Positions 24,280 to 31,131 of a DNA stretch of 36,854 nt are shown piece by piece. The notes below the pieces were generated by a model. The model made no database searches and was not told the DNA's origin. It saw only the letters and a program-made list of their open reading frames with translations. Every line of letters starts with the position of its first letter. Within the stretch, counting starts at the first letter, position 1. The position numbers were made by a program, and so were the translations under genes. The stretch is from contig JAHDDE010000037.1 in NCBI GenBank assembly GCA_020629515.1, positions 1-36,854 on the forward strand, read 5' to 3'. The DNA is from Saprospiraceae bacterium (lineage in GTDB: Bacteria > Bacteroidota > Bacteroidia > Chitinophagales > Saprospiraceae).

Positions 24280-25221
24280 TTATTGAACTTTATTTTTTAA
24301 AAAGTTGATTATGTTATTGTAAATGCGTTTTTCAATATTCCCAGTCGCTTTTTCAAATTTTCTTCCCGTCAAAATTTCATAAAGAGAAATATATCGATCG
24401 CTTACTTTGTTTATAAATTCTATAGGCATTACAGGCATTTTTTGACCTTCCAGACCTTGAAAATTATTGTCCATTAACCACTCACGAACAAACTCTTTAG
24501 AAAGCTGTTCAGGAGATTCGTTTTTCACAAAATTTAAATTATAACTATCTAAATAGAAATATCTACTACTATCTGGCGTATGTATTTCATCAATAAGATA
24601 TATCTGACCCTCATATAACCCAAACTCATACTTTGTATCTACCAATATGAGTCCTCTCTTATTAGCCATCATTTGGCCTCTTTCAAACAATTGACGCGTA
24701 TACGTCTCTAATTTTTCGTACGTATTAAGATCGATAATTTGACGCTCAATTATTTCTTCTTTGCTGATATCCTCATCATGACCACTGTCAGCTTTGGTGG
24801 CTGGTGTAATGATTGGCTTAATGAATTTTTCATTTTGTCGCATTCCCTCCTTGAGAGGAATGCCACATAACATTCTTTTTCCCGCTTTATATTCTCTCCA
24901 AGCATGTCCAACCAAATATCCACGAATTACCATTTCGATTCTAATAGGTTCGCATTCTATACCAATTGAAACATTTGGATCAGGATTACTGCGTAACCAA
25001 TTAGGTACGATATCTTCGGTTTCTTTTAAAAAGTAACTGGCGATTTGATTTAATACTTGTCCTTTATATGGTATAGGCTCTGGCAGGATATGATCGAATG
25101 CGGAGATTCTATCAGAAGCAATAGCTATGAAGTGCTTATCGACTATATAAACATCGCGTACTTTTCCTTTGTAAACCTTTTGTTGTTTATCAAAATGATA
25201 ATCAGTATGTTTTAATGCCAA
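24280..25221 (-). CDS. purC: SAICAR synthase (PurC)
   Basis: 313-residue phosphoribosylaminoimidazole-succinocarboxamide synthase, step seven of purine synthesis, joining CAIR with aspartate using ATP. It begins KVYKGKVRDVYIVDKHFIAIASDRISAFD, the conserved nucleotide-binding opening. GHDEDIS near 144-150, VDTKYEFGL near 200-208 and IHTPDSSRYF near 219-228 are the family motifs for substrate and metal. Length fits the longer eukaryote/Bacteroidota type rather than the 237-residue E. coli enzyme. It is last of a minus-strand run that also contains two small genes (10 bases apart and 29 bases apart) and possibly rpoD. Confidence 0.96.
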   Translation of the reverse strand: MALKHTDYHFDKQQKVYKGKVRDVYIVDKHFIAIASDRISAFDHILPEPIPYKGQVLNQIASYFLKETEDIVPNWLRSNPDPNVSIGIECEPIRIEMVIRGYLVGHAWREYKAGKRMLCGIPLKEGMRQNEKFIKPIITPATKADSGHDEDISKEEIIERQIIDLNTYEKLETYTRQLFERGQMMANKRGLILVDTKYEFGLYEGQIYLIDEIHTPDSSRYFYLDSYNLNFVKNESPEQLSKEFVREWLMDNNFQGLEGQKMPVMPIEFINKVSDRYISLYEILTGRKFEKATGNIEKRIYNNIINFLKNKVQ

Positions 25222-25231
25222 TTCAGTAGTA

Positions 25232-25636
25232 TTAAATATTTCTAAGAGATTTTCGCTCCAAAATAATTTCCTTTAGTTCTTTAATCTTTTGATATTCTTC
25301 AGGCATTACTTTTTTTACCATTTCTTTTATCGCAAAGAATTTACCTTTATCAATACCAGGTAAGGCTTCCTTGACTAAAGATTTGACCACTTTCATATCA
25401 TGTTTTAAAAGTCCTCTTATTGAAGGTATGTTATGCCAATCACCTTCTATCGCTAAAGTTTGATCATCGAGTTCAATAAGATCATAATTTGAATTAGTTT
25501 TGAATTCGTGAAGATCTACTTCTGGGAATTTCCAAACGTTTGTCTCTGACGATAAATCATTTTCTATCAAGAAGATTTCATAACCTTTCTCATGACATCT
25601 ATATATAACCAGCCTTGCATAATTGATGATACTCAT
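25232..25636 (-). CDS. Small Nudix-fold-like protein of unknown function
   Basis: 134-residue protein. The N-terminal 60 residues (YARLVIYRCHEKGYEIFLIEN, WKFPEV) have the beta-strand pattern of Nudix hydrolases, but the catalytic Nudix box (G-x5-E-x7-R-E-x2-E-E) is not present. The corresponding stretch reads KSLVKEALPGIDKGKFF and lacks the needed acids. So it is a probable inactive or diverged relative, perhaps a nucleotide-sensing domain. The C-terminal part is Lys/Glu helical. It lies 10 bases before purC. The family is not one I can name and the fold assignment is weak. Confidence 0.5.
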   Translation of the reverse strand: MSIINYARLVIYRCHEKGYEIFLIENDLSSETNVWKFPEVDLHEFKTNSNYDLIELDDQTLAIEGDWHNIPSIRGLLKHDMKVVKSLVKEALPGIDKGKFFAIKEMVKKVMPEEYQKIKELKEIILERKSLRNI

Positions 25637-25665
25637 AAACCAAATTTAATAAGTATTTACTAATA

Positions 25666-26319
25666 CTATATGAGATGTTCGATAATACAATAACTCAAAC
25701 CGACTATAAATAAGTCTTTAACTTTATTGTCAGTTTTGACAAGTTCTGTTAATACTCTAGTCTGGTCTAAAGCAGCCGTATCATCTGTGCTAATACTAAT
25801 TACGACTTCTTCTTTATAAACCGTTGGAATCATTGAACCTTTAGAATGAATATCTATGGAAATTTGACCAATTTCTGAATTGCTCAATACTAACTTCTCC
25901 TTAACATCAACTGTTCCAAAAGACTTATCATTTTTATCTATTGTGATATTATCTTTTGATACATTAATAATATATAAATCCTTATTGCGCTTTAGCCCAA
26001 TTAGTTTTTTATTGGTATCAGAATAGGATTTAAGAACAAAACCCAGAATGGGTTCATGATAAATTGAATAGATTACACCTTCTTCTAATTCTCCGAATAA
26101 GGTTTTCTTTACATTGGATTCTCCAGTTCTGGAAATCAAACTAAGTTCATCAAGGTTCCAAGGACTTAAATCCATTACTTTGAGCATTGAGATAATGTGC
26201 TCTCTATCTCTACTTATCACAGATTTAGTATTACTTAGGCCTTTTTTGAAATCATAAAAGAGATAGAATATATACCCCAACGCTATGATTCCTAAACCAA
26301 CTACTAAGAATAGAACCAT
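25666..26319 (-). CDS. Membrane-anchored protein of unknown function
   Basis: 217-residue protein with one N-terminal transmembrane helix (VLFLVVGLGIIALGYIFYLFYDF, about 2-24), then a cytoplasmic or periplasmic domain of alternating strands and helices (GVIYSIYHEPILGFVLKS, GLKRNKDLYIINVS, IDIHSKGSMIPTVY). No family motif is recognised. The only cysteine is in YCIIEHLI near the C-terminus. It lies 29 bases before the 134-residue gene and 37 bases after rpoD, so it is probably in the rpoD - purC run. Confidence 0.7.
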   Translation of the reverse strand: MVLFLVVGLGIIALGYIFYLFYDFKKGLSNTKSVISRDREHIISMLKVMDLSPWNLDELSLISRTGESNVKKTLFGELEEGVIYSIYHEPILGFVLKSYSDTNKKLIGLKRNKDLYIINVSKDNITIDKNDKSFGTVDVKEKLVLSNSEIGQISIDIHSKGSMIPTVYKEEVVISISTDDTAALDQTRVLTELVKTDNKVKDLFIVGLSYCIIEHLI

Positions 26320-26334
26320 CTTAAAATTCCAGTG

Positions 26335-26360
26335 ATAATTCCACCTTTCAGTGGAATTAT
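26335..26360 (-). other. Hairpin over the rpoD stop codon
   Basis: Ten-base perfect inverted repeat ATAATTCCAC (26335-26344) / GTGGAATTAT (26351-26360) with a six-base loop, including the rpoD stop codon (26357-26359). A second AATTCCA copy at 26325-26331 can pair with the same arm. There is no U-run, so it is more likely a 3'-end stabiliser, processing point or weak attenuator between rpoD and the downstream gene than a full terminator. Confidence 0.5.
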
Positions 26361-27226
26361 TGTCCTAAATAAGATTTAAGACTATTCTTATTTACTGATT
26401 TTCTCAGTCTCCTAATGGCTCTTTCTTTTATTTGACGTACTCTTTCTCTTGTCAATCCATATAATTCCCCAATTTCTTCTAAAGTCATGGCTTTACGCCC
26501 TTTGAGTCCGTAATAAGCACCTAACACTTCAACTTCACGAGGCGATAACATGGATAGACCATACTTGACTTCATCTTTAAGTGATTCTTCCATTAGTGCC
26601 AAATCTGGGGATCCTTGAGTATCGAAAGTTAATAGGTCGAGCATAGTTGCATCACCATCATCTCCACCGACAGGGGCATCAAATGACAAATGCCTGCTCC
26701 CACTTTGTTTCATCTTCACAACATCTTTAGCCTTCATGTCTAACAATTCGGCTAATTCTTCATCAGAAGGCTCACGCTCAAATTCTTGCACAAAAGAAAC
26801 AACCGCCTCGTTCACTTTGTTATAAGAACCTACTTTGTTAAGAGGCAATCGAACAATACGAGCATATTCCACTATAGATTGTAATATTGATTGACGTATC
26901 CACCAAACCGCATAGGAGATAAATTTGAATCCTTTTGTTTCATCAAATCTTTTTGCGGCTTTCATAAGTCCAACATTACCCTCATTGATAAGGTCACTTA
27001 GAGAAAGTCCTTGATTTTGATATTGTTTAGCTACTGATACTACAAATCTCAGATTAGCTTTTGTCATACGCTCTAAGGCTTCTTTGTCGCCTTCACGAAT
27101 TTTTTTAGCTAAATCCGCTTCTTCATCAGCAGTTAATAAATCAATCTTACTAATATCGTTGAGATATTTATCAAGTGCTAAACTCTCTCTATTCGTTATT
27201 TTATTTGTAATCTTCAGCTGTCTCAT
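26357..27226 (-). CDS. rpoD: Primary RNA polymerase sigma factor (RpoD)
   Basis: 289-residue group 1 type sigma-70, the short form found in Bacteroidota that lacks most of region 1.1 and the non-conserved insert. Region 1.2 begins near ALDKYLNDISKIDLLTADEEADLA. Region 2 has GNVGLMKAAKRFDETKGFKF and the YAVWWIRQSI segment that opens the -7 box. Region 3 spans RIVRLPLNKVG. Region 4 helix-turn-helix is TLEEIGELYGLTRERVRQIKERAIRRLR. It would read the TAnnTTTG promoters seen all over this window. It lies between pnp (152 bases upstream, with a terminator) and a run of small genes ending in purC. Confidence 0.96.
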   Translation of the reverse strand: MRQLKITNKITNRESLALDKYLNDISKIDLLTADEEADLAKKIREGDKEALERMTKANLRFVVSVAKQYQNQGLSLSDLINEGNVGLMKAAKRFDETKGFKFISYAVWWIRQSILQSIVEYARIVRLPLNKVGSYNKVNEAVVSFVQEFEREPSDEELAELLDMKAKDVVKMKQSGSRHLSFDAPVGGDDGDATMLDLLTFDTQGSPDLALMEESLKDEVKYGLSMLSPREVEVLGAYYGLKGRKAMTLEEIGELYGLTRERVRQIKERAIRRLRKSVNKNSLKSYLGQ

Positions 27227-27311
27227 ATAGCTATAAACTGTATATAATCAGTAATATTTTTTGGGTACTTGACTTTATTGTAAAAAAAATGTAAGTCAGA
27301 TATTATGTATA

Positions 27312-27347
27312 CAACTAAAAGCCCCAAATAGTTTCTATTCGAGGCTC
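27312..27347 (-). terminator. Terminator of pnp
   Basis: Imperfect inverted repeat AGCCCCAAATAG / CTATTCGAGGCT around a TTT loop, with T-rich ends on both strands, between the pnp stop and rpoD. It sits 30 to 60 bases after the pnp stop codon. Confidence 0.5.
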
Positions 27348-27378
27348 ATTTTTTGAATTATTTATAAAAAATATATTT

Positions 27379-29532
27379 CTAATTCTTTTCTGGCCTTGGT
27401 TTTCTTTCTGGCTTTGGTAAAAGAGCCTTGCGAGAAAGTTTCATCTTGCCAGATTTAGCATCTATACCAATCAATTTTACTCTAACTGGATCACCTTCTT
27501 TGAACACATCTTCTACCTTTTCTATCCTCGAATGAGATATTTCACTTACATGAAGAAGTCCACTCTTGCCCATAAAATCAACAAAAACACCATAAGGCAT
27601 AACGCTTGCCACAACAGCATCATATTCATCCCCCACTTCTGGTTTATAGGCAATGTCTTGAACCACTCTGGTCGCTTCTTTTAGTCCCTCTGCTTCAGGT
27701 GAGAAAATACTCACTATACCTTTACCATCAACTTCTTCAATATTAATGGTGGTACCTGTTTTAGCTTGTAACTCCTGAATAACTTTACCCCCAGGCCCTA
27801 TTACAGCACCTATGAATTCTTTGTCGATAGAGAATTCTACCATTCGAGGTGCGAAATCCTTAGGTTCAGCTCTTGCAACATCAATAGACTTTGACATTTC
27901 ATCTAATATATGTAGACGTCCTGCTCTTGCCTGCAATAATGCTTGTTCTAATATCTCATAAGGAAGGCCGTCAATCTTTATATCCATTTGACAAGCACAG
28001 ATACCATCTCTAGTCCCTGTGACTTTAAAATCCATATCACCTAGTGCATCTTCATCTCCTAATATATCAGATAGTATTATATGGTTATCACCTTCTGAAA
28101 TCATACCCATAGCTATACCGGATACTGGCTTAGATACGGGGATTCCTGCATCCATCAATGCCATAGATCCTGCGCAAACTGTCGCCATAGAACTTGAACC
28201 GTTAGATTCTAAAATGTCTGATACAAGTCTAACTGTATATGGACTATCTTCTGGCAATACCTGCCTAAGAGATCGCCCAGCTAAGTTTGCATGACCTACC
28301 TCTCTTCTTCCTGGACCTCTCATAGGTCTAACCTCTCCTACTGACAATGCTGGGAAATTATAGTGGAGTATAAATTTATCATATCCAGTAGATAATGCAG
28401 TATCCACCATTACTTGATCTAATTTTGTACCCAATGTGCACGATGTAAGGGATTGTGTTTCACCTCTCGTAAAGATTGCAGATCCATGTGCTGATGGTAA
28501 ATAATCAATTTCAGTCCATATAGACCGTATTTCGTCTGACTTTCTACCATCAAGCCTAACTCTATCTTTGAGCACTACATCTCTAATCGTAGACTTCTTA
28601 ACTTTATCAAAATATGCACTCAAGTCCTCACCATTTTCTTCCAGCCATTCTTCTCCTTTATCTTCTAATATCTGCTCCTTAAGGTGCTCTTTTATTTCCG
28701 TAAGTAGTTGCTTGCGATCCTTCTTATTGTGTGCTCCTCTGGTAACTTCAGTTACTTTGTCTACAACATGTTTCTTAACCAAATCAAGCAATTCTTCATT
28801 AACCTCAGGCAAAACAACTTCTCTCTTAATTGTTGCTGACTCGCCTACCTTATTAGCTAAATCTAATTGTGCATTACATTGAACTTTAATTGCTTCATGT
28901 CCAATTTTAATGGCCTCAATCAACTCTTTTTCGTCACATTCTTTGGATTCTCCTTCAACCATCATTACATTATCCAAAGTAGCAGCCACTATTACATCAA
29001 GTGTAGCTTTTTCGAGTTGATCTCTAAGCGGATTGACTATGTACTCTCCATCTATTTTAGCAACTCTTACTTCTGATATGGGTCCAGCGAAAGGTATATC
29101 AGAAACCGCCAACGCAGTTGATGCAGCCAAAGCTGCATAGGCATCAGGACAAATATTGGGATCTGCCGATATCATGTTAATGATGACTTGGGTATCATTC
29201 ATATAACCGTCAGGAAATAATGGCCTTATAGCCCTATCTACTAATCGACAGATTAAAATTTCGTATTCACTTAATCTTGCTTCTCTTCTGAAAAAGTTCC
29301 CTGGAATTCTTCCTGCAGCGGCATATTTTTCTTGATAGTCCACTGATAACGGAAAAAAACTTTGACCTTCTCTTGCCTCATGTGCTGAGACAACTGAAGC
29401 GAATAACATCATTTTACCTACCCGTACAACAGCTGATCCATGTGCCTGTGCTGCCAACTTTCCAGTCTCTAATACAACCTCTTGTCCATCAGGCAAACTG
29501 AAAGATGTGGTCGTAGGAATTTTTAAACCCAT
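27379..29532 (-). CDS. pnp: Polynucleotide phosphorylase
   Basis: 717-residue 3'-5' exoribonuclease that degrades RNA by phosphorolysis. Two RNase PH-like core domains surround an all-alpha linker (about 235-310). The second core holds the catalytic Asp cluster GDEDALGDMDFKVTGT near 490-505 with FILHYNFPALSVGE and RGPGRREVGH. A KH domain follows (AVIGPGGKVIQELQ), and an S1 domain (EYDAVVASVMPYGVFVDFMGKSGLLHVSEIS, in part). All expected domains are intact and length is normal. Its operon partner rpsO lies 107 bases upstream, as in many bacteria. Confidence 0.98.
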   Translation of the reverse strand: MGLKIPTTTSFSLPDGQEVVLETGKLAAQAHGSAVVRVGKMMLFASVVSAHEAREGQSFFPLSVDYQEKYAAAGRIPGNFFRREARLSEYEILICRLVDRAIRPLFPDGYMNDTQVIINMISADPNICPDAYAALAASTALAVSDIPFAGPISEVRVAKIDGEYIVNPLRDQLEKATLDVIVAATLDNVMMVEGESKECDEKELIEAIKIGHEAIKVQCNAQLDLANKVGESATIKREVVLPEVNEELLDLVKKHVVDKVTEVTRGAHNKKDRKQLLTEIKEHLKEQILEDKGEEWLEENGEDLSAYFDKVKKSTIRDVVLKDRVRLDGRKSDEIRSIWTEIDYLPSAHGSAIFTRGETQSLTSCTLGTKLDQVMVDTALSTGYDKFILHYNFPALSVGEVRPMRGPGRREVGHANLAGRSLRQVLPEDSPYTVRLVSDILESNGSSSMATVCAGSMALMDAGIPVSKPVSGIAMGMISEGDNHIILSDILGDEDALGDMDFKVTGTRDGICACQMDIKIDGLPYEILEQALLQARAGRLHILDEMSKSIDVARAEPKDFAPRMVEFSIDKEFIGAVIGPGGKVIQELQAKTGTTINIEEVDGKGIVSIFSPEAEGLKEATRVVQDIAYKPEVGDEYDAVVASVMPYGVFVDFMGKSGLLHVSEISHSRIEKVEDVFKEGDPVRVKLIGIDAKSGKMKLSRKALLPKPERKPRPEKN

Positions 29533-29562
29533 ATATTTTTTTTGTGAATTGCTTTAAGTGTA

Positions 29563-29570
29563 CAAATTTA
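29563..29570 (-). promoter_or_regulatory. -7 box of an internal pnp promoter
   Basis: Minus strand TAAATTTG matches TAnnTTTG exactly, about 30 bases ahead of the pnp start codon. It would let pnp be transcribed separately from rpsO. Confidence 0.4.
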
Positions 29571-29639
29571 CACATTAAATCACATATTAAAGAAAAGTAT
29601 ATATAAGAACGTAAATTTTACGTCTGCTTTCAAATTAGA

Positions 29640-29915
29640 CTATTTTCTAATGCCTAACTTTTCTATTAAATCTCTGTATTTCTGAATATCCTGCTTCGCC
29701 AGATATTTCAATAGTCTTTTTCTTTTCCCTACAAGTGTTAATAGGGAGCGTCTGCATGAGTGATCTTTTTTATTCGATCTTAAATGATCCGCAAGATTGT
29801 TAATTCTAAATGTGAATAGAGCTGCTTGAGCTTCAATAGAGCCTGTGTTTTTAGAAGATCCTCCGTATTCTGCGAAAATCTCTTCTTTCTTTTCGTTTGT
29901 TAAATATGTTGCCAT
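29640..29915 (-). CDS. rpsO: 30S ribosomal protein S15
   Basis: 91-residue S15, which binds 16S rRNA central domain and helps assemble the small subunit. The four-helix layout is visible: LTNEKKEEIFAEYGG (helix 1), NTGSIEAQAALFTFRINNLADHL with the conserved GS-EQ/A segment, DHSCRRSLLTLVGKRKRLL and the C-terminal YRDLIEKLGIRK. The frame is open six codons further (MVKLKT), but the family start is MATYLT at 29915, which gives the usual length. It stands immediately before pnp, as in E. coli. Confidence 0.97.
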   Translation of the reverse strand: MATYLTNEKKEEIFAEYGGSSKNTGSIEAQAALFTFRINNLADHLRSNKKDHSCRRSLLTLVGKRKRLLKYLAKQDIQKYRDLIEKLGIRK

Positions 29916-29964
29916 TGTTTTTAATTTTACCAAAAGTGATTACAAAAATCTAAGTTTAGCGGCG

Positions 29965-29972
29965 CAAAAATA
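29965..29972 (-). promoter_or_regulatory. -7 box of the rpsO promoter
   Basis: Minus strand TATTTTTG, exact TAnnTTTG, about 50 bases before the rpsO start. It leaves a leader of about 45 bases, in which S15 could in principle regulate itself; no specific fold is claimed. Confidence 0.45.
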
Positions 29973-30018
29973 CATTATTTATTCTAATATATTCGCGGAA
30001 ATTTTGCTACCTCTTTTG

Positions 30019-30777
30019 CTACTCATATTCCTTTGCTTTATCCCATAGAATATCCATTTCCTCTAAGCTCATCTCCGACAACATTTTGGGAGACTTCTTT
30101 TCTATATATTCTATTCTATATTTGAATTTTCTATTTGTGAGATCCAATGCTCTGTTGGCATCTATACCATTGAATCTCGCATAGTTAATTAATGAAAATA
30201 AAATATCCCCAAATTCTTTTGTGGCTTCCTCTTTATCCTTTTTATCCAAAGCTATCCTGAATTCTTGCATTTCCTCATCAACTTTCTGCCATACCTCTTC
30301 TGAGTTGCTCCATTCAAAACCCACTTGAGCAGCCTTTTCTTGCATTCTTTGCGCTTTAATGATTGCAGGAAGCGAGTTTGGCACACCTTGCAAAACAGAT
30401 TTTTTTCCTTCAGACATTTTAATTTTCTCCCAATTCTTTTTAACCGTATCAGCATCAGAGACTTCAATGTCGCCATAGATATGAGGATGTCTTCTAATTA
30501 GCTTATCGCAGACTGCGTTTAATGCATCAGCTATATTAAATTCTTCCTTTTCTTCTCCCATTTTTGAATAAAAAATCATATGCAATAACACATCGCCAAT
30601 TTCTTCTTTAATATCTGCGTAGTTTTTACCCTCTATCGCATCTATCAATTCATAGGTTTCTTCTACTGTGAGGGAGCTCAAACTTTCAAAAGTCTGTTTT
30701 TTATCCCATGGACATTTCATACGGAGGTCGTCCATTATCAATAACAACCTCTTAAAAGCTTTGAGTTTTTCTTCCAT
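30019..30777 (-). CDS. mazG: Nucleoside triphosphate pyrophosphohydrolase MazG
   Basis: 252-residue MazG that splits NTPs and dNTPs to the monophosphate and pyrophosphate, a house-cleaning enzyme. The sequence CPWDKKQTFESL is the standard opening. It has two MazG folds in tandem. The first has E39-E40-x2-E43 and E59-x2-D62 as metal ligands. The second (WQKVDEEMQEF ... EEATKEFGDILFSL) repeats E-x2-E and E-x2-D. It reads as full length with both folds intact. Single gene ahead of rpsO and divergent from the small membrane protein. Confidence 0.96.
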   Translation of the reverse strand: MEEKLKAFKRLLLIMDDLRMKCPWDKKQTFESLSSLTVEETYELIDAIEGKNYADIKEEIGDVLLHMIFYSKMGEEKEEFNIADALNAVCDKLIRRHPHIYGDIEVSDADTVKKNWEKIKMSEGKKSVLQGVPNSLPAIIKAQRMQEKAAQVGFEWSNSEEVWQKVDEEMQEFRIALDKKDKEEATKEFGDILFSLINYARFNGIDANRALDLTNRKFKYRIEYIEKKSPKMLSEMSLEEMDILWDKAKEYE

Positions 30778-30831
30778 TTCTCTATTATGAGGGTAATCTT
30801 AAATAGTTATGTTTTATTTAACCAATTATAA

Positions 30832-30863
30832 TTGAACGAATATGTAATATCCACATACCTTTG
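30832..30863 (+). promoter_or_regulatory. Promoter of the PIG-L/symporter operon
   Basis: A TTG (30832-30834) is followed 21 bases later by TACCTTTG (30856-30863), an exact TAnnTTTG. Transcription would start near 30869, giving a 30-base leader ahead of the small membrane protein at 30899. Best complete promoter pair in the window. Confidence 0.6.
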
Positions 30864-30898
30864 TTCATTTAGTTATAAAGATTAAAAGATATTATAAT

Positions 30899-31111
30899 AT
30901 GTCATATTTCTTGACCATTTTACTCATCATTGGATGCACGTTTGGATTATCATTTGTCCTTATCAATATTCGGCATATTATGACCGGGAATGAATTCAGA
31001 GGAACCTGTGCATCTAATAATCCAATGATAAAGAACAATTTAGGAGAATGTACGGTCTGTGGTAAAACACCTGAAGAGGATTGTAAGATGCCTGAAGTGA
31101 AACCTACTTAG
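30899..31111 (+). CDS. Small Cys-rich membrane-anchored protein
   Basis: 70-residue protein. Residues 4-24 form a single transmembrane helix (FLTILLIIGCTFGLSFVLINI). The short tail contains GTCASNNP (C37), then ECTVCGK with C51-x2-C54 and C62. The arrangement of four cysteines outside the helix suggests a small metal site or disulfides. I recognise it as a family of tiny membrane proteins found throughout Bacteroidota, function unknown. First gene of the operon, 20 bases before the PIG-L gene. Confidence 0.75.
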   Translation: MSYFLTILLIIGCTFGLSFVLINIRHIMTGNEFRGTCASNNPMIKNNLGECTVCGKTPEEDCKMPEVKPT

Positions 31112-31131
31112 TAAAATTTAATAAAAGAATA

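Noticed and set aside
23857-24280. tmRNA gene as a possible integration site for a mobile element.
   Set aside because: No integrase, duplicated tmRNA end, or foreign composition is seen next to it.
28568-28882. Serine/leucine-rich plus-strand frames inside pnp.
   Set aside because: Antisense to an intact conserved enzyme; typical shadow composition.
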